Of a stretch of DNA of 64,000 nt, positions 59,545 through 64,000 are shown piece after piece. The notes below the pieces were generated by a model that made no database searches, was not told the DNA's origin, and saw only the letters and a program-made list of their open reading frames with translations. Source of the stretch: Patiria miniata (lineage: Eukaryota > Echinodermata > Asteroidea > Valvatida > Asterinidae); NCBI RefSeq assembly GCF_015706575.1, contig NW_024037063.1, forward strand, positions 8,060,927 to 8,124,926, written 5' to 3'. Numbering within the stretch: the first letter of the stretch is position 1; every line of letters begins with the position of its first letter. Both the position numbers and the translations under genes were made by a program.

Positions 59545-61046
59545 GTATGAACTTTATCATTTCTCAGTGTTTCATCCAAAATTAGATTATGAGTAAGTTT
59601 TTACTCTGAGGAACACCTATAAAATGTTAATTGGCCATTTTTATCATTCTTGTGTTATTCTTTATTCATGTTACTATATTCTTACTGACAGCAGAAACAA
59701 ATTTCCAAACGACCACGCATATACCAGTATGTACATGTAAAGATGTTTAAAACATCTTGGCACATGGTATCTTTACTGAATTCAGGTAGGCTGAGCATGG
59801 GAAGTGCATTTAACCACTTGCAACTTCAGATGTGCTTTATGACAGCGAGTAACAGCTCAAAAATTTGTCTTACTACAAATCTTTGCAAAGAAGAAATTCA
59901 GGCCCACACAATGCTTTTTCCAGAATGAACCATTGTATCATGCCATTGAGTACCTAGTCCGTCCATACAGTGCCTCTACCTTCAGATATTGCAGCAAAGG
60001 TCAAGATTCTTCCCTTTAGCTGTCCATTTCATAATTGGTTTGGATGACTGATGCAAACGCATAAAGACATCTTTCAAATCGTAGTTATTTGTGTGGCTTA
60101 TAGTTATACTCCAATATCTTTGCCTGAAGGAGGACATTTTTCTCCAAAGATGTTGACAAGCTGCAAAGTCTTCTTAAGACGCTTCTAAGATATGCAGAAG
60201 GCTTGTGCAATCTGAGATTGTTTAACAAGAATCCCTGCTTACATTGTTGGCATTGTGTCAGTCTGTTGAGATTTGAGAATAATGGCAGGGGTTCAATAAC
60301 CTGATATACATGTACTCTAGAACTGGACTGCATGTGTGTACATGTACTACATTGTGTATGTGCAGTACATGTACAGATAATCATGGACTGTTCTTGGACA
60401 GGTACTGAAGGTATGAATGGGTCCAGTTTTGTGCTGTCTCTGTTACATCTGGCACTATGATTTTATATTTCTGGATGCACTCCTTAATGCAGTCATCCTC
60501 CAAGAGTGATTATGAATACCAGACTACCTACGTGTACATGTACCCAACAAATTAAAAACTCCTTTGAAATTGTTCTTAATGAGGAATGGCAAATTACAAA
60601 GTATCAAGTTAAGACGGACAGAAATATGTCGCACATTGTACTCTTAATTTATCCGCTCCGTTCACAAGTACCCCCTCACCGACAAAGAGAGTACAGTTCG
60701 GGGTGACCGACCGACACCATCTTGCCTGACTGCAATTCATTTGCTGCGAAGCGCGGCCACTGCGTGTACATGTGTACATAGTACAAATCCCCTGGTGTAC
60801 GTGCGTCACACACAAGGAACGGTGCGCGTCAACCAGCGAAATGTCCCACCCATGGGATGTCGTTGCTAGGTAAGAGGGCGCCCTCTTTGTCAGCGCACGG
60901 AGCTCATAGGATGAGCTTTATGAGTTACGTTTGTTTAAATTTTCTATCAAATGCAGCCAATACCTACTCATTGTAAATTTCAAATCAAAGCAAACTAAGG
61001 AATTCACATTATCAGAAGAACCAATTCATTATTTTTAAATTAAAAG
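59545..61046 (+). other. Gene-free stretch
   Basis: No supported exon. 60640-60910 is more GC-rich with several CG steps and the small word GAGGGCGCCCTC. Confidence 0.4.
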
Positions 61047-61265
61047 TAAAGCCATTGTTGGGTTTTGGCTGTCACCGACGTATTTTTAATAAACATTGTA
61101 AATTTGGTGTTATCCCGAGTGATTGTGAGAAAAAAAATCACTCGGCTGGGACTCGAACAAATAACCCCCTGCTTACTAGTGCAGATGTCTTACCACTCGA
61201 CCACCGAGCTTGCCAGGGTCGGCTGGCTGGTTCAAATGTTATGTAGCATCAGTTACTGCAACCAA
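61047..61265 (-). repeat. tRNA-derived SINE unit, tandem copy 1
   Basis: The reverse complement of 61137-61212 holds GGTGGTCGAGTGGTAAGACA and GTTCGAGTCCC, the A- and B-box-like parts. The body TTGGGTTTTGGCTGTCACCG matches the family at 1302. The open frames here are chance products of the repeat. Confidence 0.72.
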
Positions 61266-61495
61266 ACTATTCACAAGATGGAATTTGCATCCGGGTGATG
61301 TAAATTCAATTTTTGGTATTGCCCTACACCGAAGTACATACTCAGTGTTATCCCGAGTGCTTGTGAGAAAAAATCACTCGGGTGGGACTCGAACCCAACA
61401 CCTCAGTGCAGACGTCTTACCACTCTACCACCGAGCTTGCCAGGGTCAGCTGGCAGGTTGGAATCTGTTCGAATCTGAAGCAGTGGGTAACGCTA
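61266..61495 (-). repeat. tRNA-derived SINE unit, tandem copy 2
   Basis: The same body (GATGGAATTTGCATCCGGGT) is followed by a tRNA-like head at about 61376-61441, with GGGACTCGAACCCAACACC on +. Part of the anticodon arm is lost, so it cannot be a tRNA gene. Confidence 0.72.
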
Positions 61496-61682
61496 CCAAA
61501 CTATTCAAAAGATGGAATTTGCGTCCCAGTGATATTAATTCAATATTGGGTTTTGCCCTACACTGACGTATTTCTCTTCTTTCTACAATCACCTGGGACA
61601 ACACTAAATAAACAGTCTTTATAAAAAATATGTTGGTGAAAGGCAAAACCAAATATTGAATCAGCCAGATGCAGATTCCATC
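61496..61682. repeat. SINE body fragments, one direct and one inverted
   Basis: 61510-61572 repeats the body (GATGGAATTTGCGTCCCAGT, TTTTGCCCTACACTGACG) without a head. 61632-61682 is an inverted piece (TTGGTGAAAGGCAAAACC, GCAGATTCCATC). Confidence 0.6.
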
Positions 61683-62409
61683 ATATGAAAAGTAAAGCCA
61701 TTAGGATAAATTCAATTTAAGTGATCATTAGACTATTCAGCAAGGAAGCATTTTGTTTACTTGCACTAGTCGAACAAGGATTCTTACAAACTTACATACT
61801 GTATTGACACTGTACTTTTTAAAATTATCAATAAAATCTCCATAAAGTTCACAAAGCATCCATGAGAAACAGTACCTCTCAATGCAAATATACCAATGGC
61901 ACTACTTTTGTCCAGAATGTGCTGTATCAACACATTTTCCTGTATATGTACCGTACTGGTAGGTTAAAATAAGTTTTTAAATAGAGTGAGCCGGTGAACT
62001 CTGAACTAGTTTGGAAAAGATTGAAACACATGTCCTTAAACTGTCTGTCATATGTTACTCTACAGCTGAACAATAGACCTACTGCACTGTGTGCCCTCAC
62101 TGGGGGTATTTGGATTTATTTTTATTTATAAATTCACAGAAATCAGATGCAAAAGATTTCTTGATGATTTTACCCAATCAAAATTGTGATAAGTTCATTG
62201 TACCCACCAACAGAGGGCAGTATTCGTTACACTTCTATCAAAATGTTTTCATCTAAAGTTGGAAAGTCCTGATAAATCAAATTAGCCCCCTCTGTTGCTC
62301 AGTTTGAGAAATGTGAAGAGATCCATACAAGTTCCCTGCTGCTGTGCCTTGAACTTGTCTCAGTCAGAGTAAGCTACAGTGACATGTAGTGCCTACTCAT
62401 GACACCTAT
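61683..62409. other. Gene-free stretch
   Basis: Nothing recognised. Confidence 0.4.
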
Positions 62410-62936
62410 TAGTGTTGTAATACTCGAACTCAGTGTGAGTACAGCTCGAGTACTTTTGGGAATATTCGAGTATCAAAATACTCGTACTGGAATTCACAGC
62501 ACTGGTACTCCAAAAGCAAAGTACTTTGGTTCGACTATCCGACTATCCATCATCAAAGTACTCGTACACGATTATTGGACTTGAGGAAAAATTGAGTAAC
62601 TCGTTTTGGCTTTCAGAAAGTCTTAGCCAGTGCAGCAACAATCCATATTGCTGCATTGGTGGTTTCAGTTTCCACTCATTACTTGAGATTATAATTGTTT
62701 TCACTTGGATACTCCATTAAGTACTCGTACTCTGAGGTCCATGTACTAGTACTTGTACTAGGATGACTTGTACTCGGATGACAAAGTACTTTACAAAACT
62801 TGTACTCAAAGATCCAGGTCCTTAGACTTTGTACCTGTTCTCATTCTCAAGGGTCAAAGTGGTCTCGAGTGGTACCCGATCGCTTGGTACTTGGCAGTAC
62901 TTTGTACTTCGATAAAAGTACTCGACTACAACACTG
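62410..62936. mobile_element. Probable hAT-like element rich in GTACTCG
   Basis: The ends AGTGTTGTAATACTCGA and TACTCGACTACAACACT are inverted with few differences. The 527-bp body is full of GTACTCG and CGAGTAC words. The flanks share only CCTAT, so the target duplication is decayed or misread. It is non-coding. Confidence 0.65.
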
Positions 62937-64000
62937 CCTATGTTTTTCTGTAACGTTCCATGCAGTACATTTCACCCAAACTTAAAACTACATAATGTAA
63001 ACTACAGAACGGTTTTACCACATTTGTACTTCAGAAGTCTAACGTGATGAGATTGTATTTATTTCCCCTTTAGAACTTGTGACTCAAGTCAGTCTAGCCT
63101 GGCATATTATTATGCAAAATTTGTAGCATGTTTTATTTTGTACATGTACCTCTACTCAACGAGTGTTAAATTATGTTTTGTGAGTTTTGTTTCATATATC
63201 AGTATAAGTTGAAGAAAATTATGGTCATCTTTTTAACAAAAAGGGCATTCTCAATATCAGACTGGCAGACAGAAGGAGAAGATGAAGGCCCCATGTGTAA
63301 AGTGCCTGGAAAAAATACTTTAAATGTAAGAAATGTTGCTTAAATTAATGATTTGGTCTTACTTTTTCAAGAGATCAGTAGACTGTCTCTGTTCTAGCCT
63401 GTTGACCCCCACCTACATTTTACACCATGCAGTTTAGTTGGCTCAATAAGTGTTACTCATTCTGATACCTAGTGCATGAATTTTAAACAGGTACCATACA
63501 GTAAATGTACATATGTAGGTCTCTGAATATTGATGACCATAAGCCCTCATTGGTGCCTGGATAGATGACGACTAGACTGGTACACCTGGTCTCCTTGCTA
63601 GATGCAACCAGTGACTTCATCTGGCAGTTTGAGAATGGCTTTTTTCCCTACCTCTGTGGTTTTAACTGTCTGAATAGAGAGTTTGCACAGAGTGCTGTTG
63701 CTGTGGACAGGTCTTTGTCTCTCTGCAAAATCAATGATTAGAAAGCTTGATGAAAAGAAGCCGTAGTGAAAGGCTTCACATTTTCTGTTTTTAATTTTGA
63801 AAGATTGTTGGTGGAAGCGAAACAAAATCAACTTAAGGAGTTTTAGAGAGAGGCAGTACAAGGAATACATGTAAGAATTAAATCAGGGCACATGCAATCT
63901 TGTTATATTTAAGGGGAAAAAAGAGCTTCTCAAACTTAATGTGTAGGGCCTATGTATTAGAAAGATACAACACTTTTGCATGGATGCATCCATTTACACT
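62937..64000. other. Gene-free end of the window
   Basis: No exon, RNA gene or element supported. The frame at 63598-63870 on minus has no splice or domain support. Confidence 0.4.

Overview
The window reads as nuclear DNA of an invertebrate deuterostome, most likely a marine one such as an echinoderm, hemichordate or amphioxus. Short exons lie in large introns with GT/AG borders, a TTAGGG-type telomere repeat is present, a secreted fibrinogen-related gene is present, and mobile elements are very dense. I cannot fix the species from the sequence alone. Nothing looks bacterial: there are no operons, and nearly all open frames of 60-110 codons are chance frames in non-coding DNA.

Host genes. 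(1) A complete six-exon fibrinogen-related (FReD) gene runs on + from 13068 to 18757. All splice phases agree and give a secreted protein of 320 residues: signal peptide, an unfamiliar four-cysteine module, then a whole fibrinogen C-terminal domain. (2) A second + strand gene begins at 20781 with a 227-nt first coding exon. An exon that continues its frame lies 29 kb downstream at 50143-50208, with a weaker candidate at 59502-59544, so most of 21-64 kb would be intron. I do not recognise its product. (3) A probable first coding exon of a minus-strand gene lies at 11805-11862.

Layout. 0.1-0.25 kb: a short telomeric array inside a perfect inverted repeat. 1.3-1.8 kb: tRNA-derived SINE units head to head; the same family is in tandem at 61.05-61.7 kb. 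2-11 kb: mostly gene-free with a hAT MITE at 8982. 12-12.7 kb: a foldback element. 13-18.8 kb: the FReD gene, with a hAT MITE in intron 2 and a 92-bp perfect palindrome in intron 5. 19.2-20.5 kb: a TA-flanked foldback MITE and a hAT MITE. 21.1-24.3 kb: a nest of long-TIR elements with TAG...CTA ends, three of them with 9-bp target duplications. 25-64 kb: long introns rich in ACATGT and ACCGGT words, holding a four-copy TTAA-ended MITE family, other foldbacks, a young tandem non-autonomous LTR element (38831-45092), and another TAG...CTA element with a 9-bp duplication (55098-55799).

The clearest candidate for something undescribed is the group of TAG...CTA elements. Four insertions carry exact 9-bp target duplications, most have hairpins just inside the ends, and one has turned into a long palindrome made from one end of its relative and has jumped into another member's terminal repeat.
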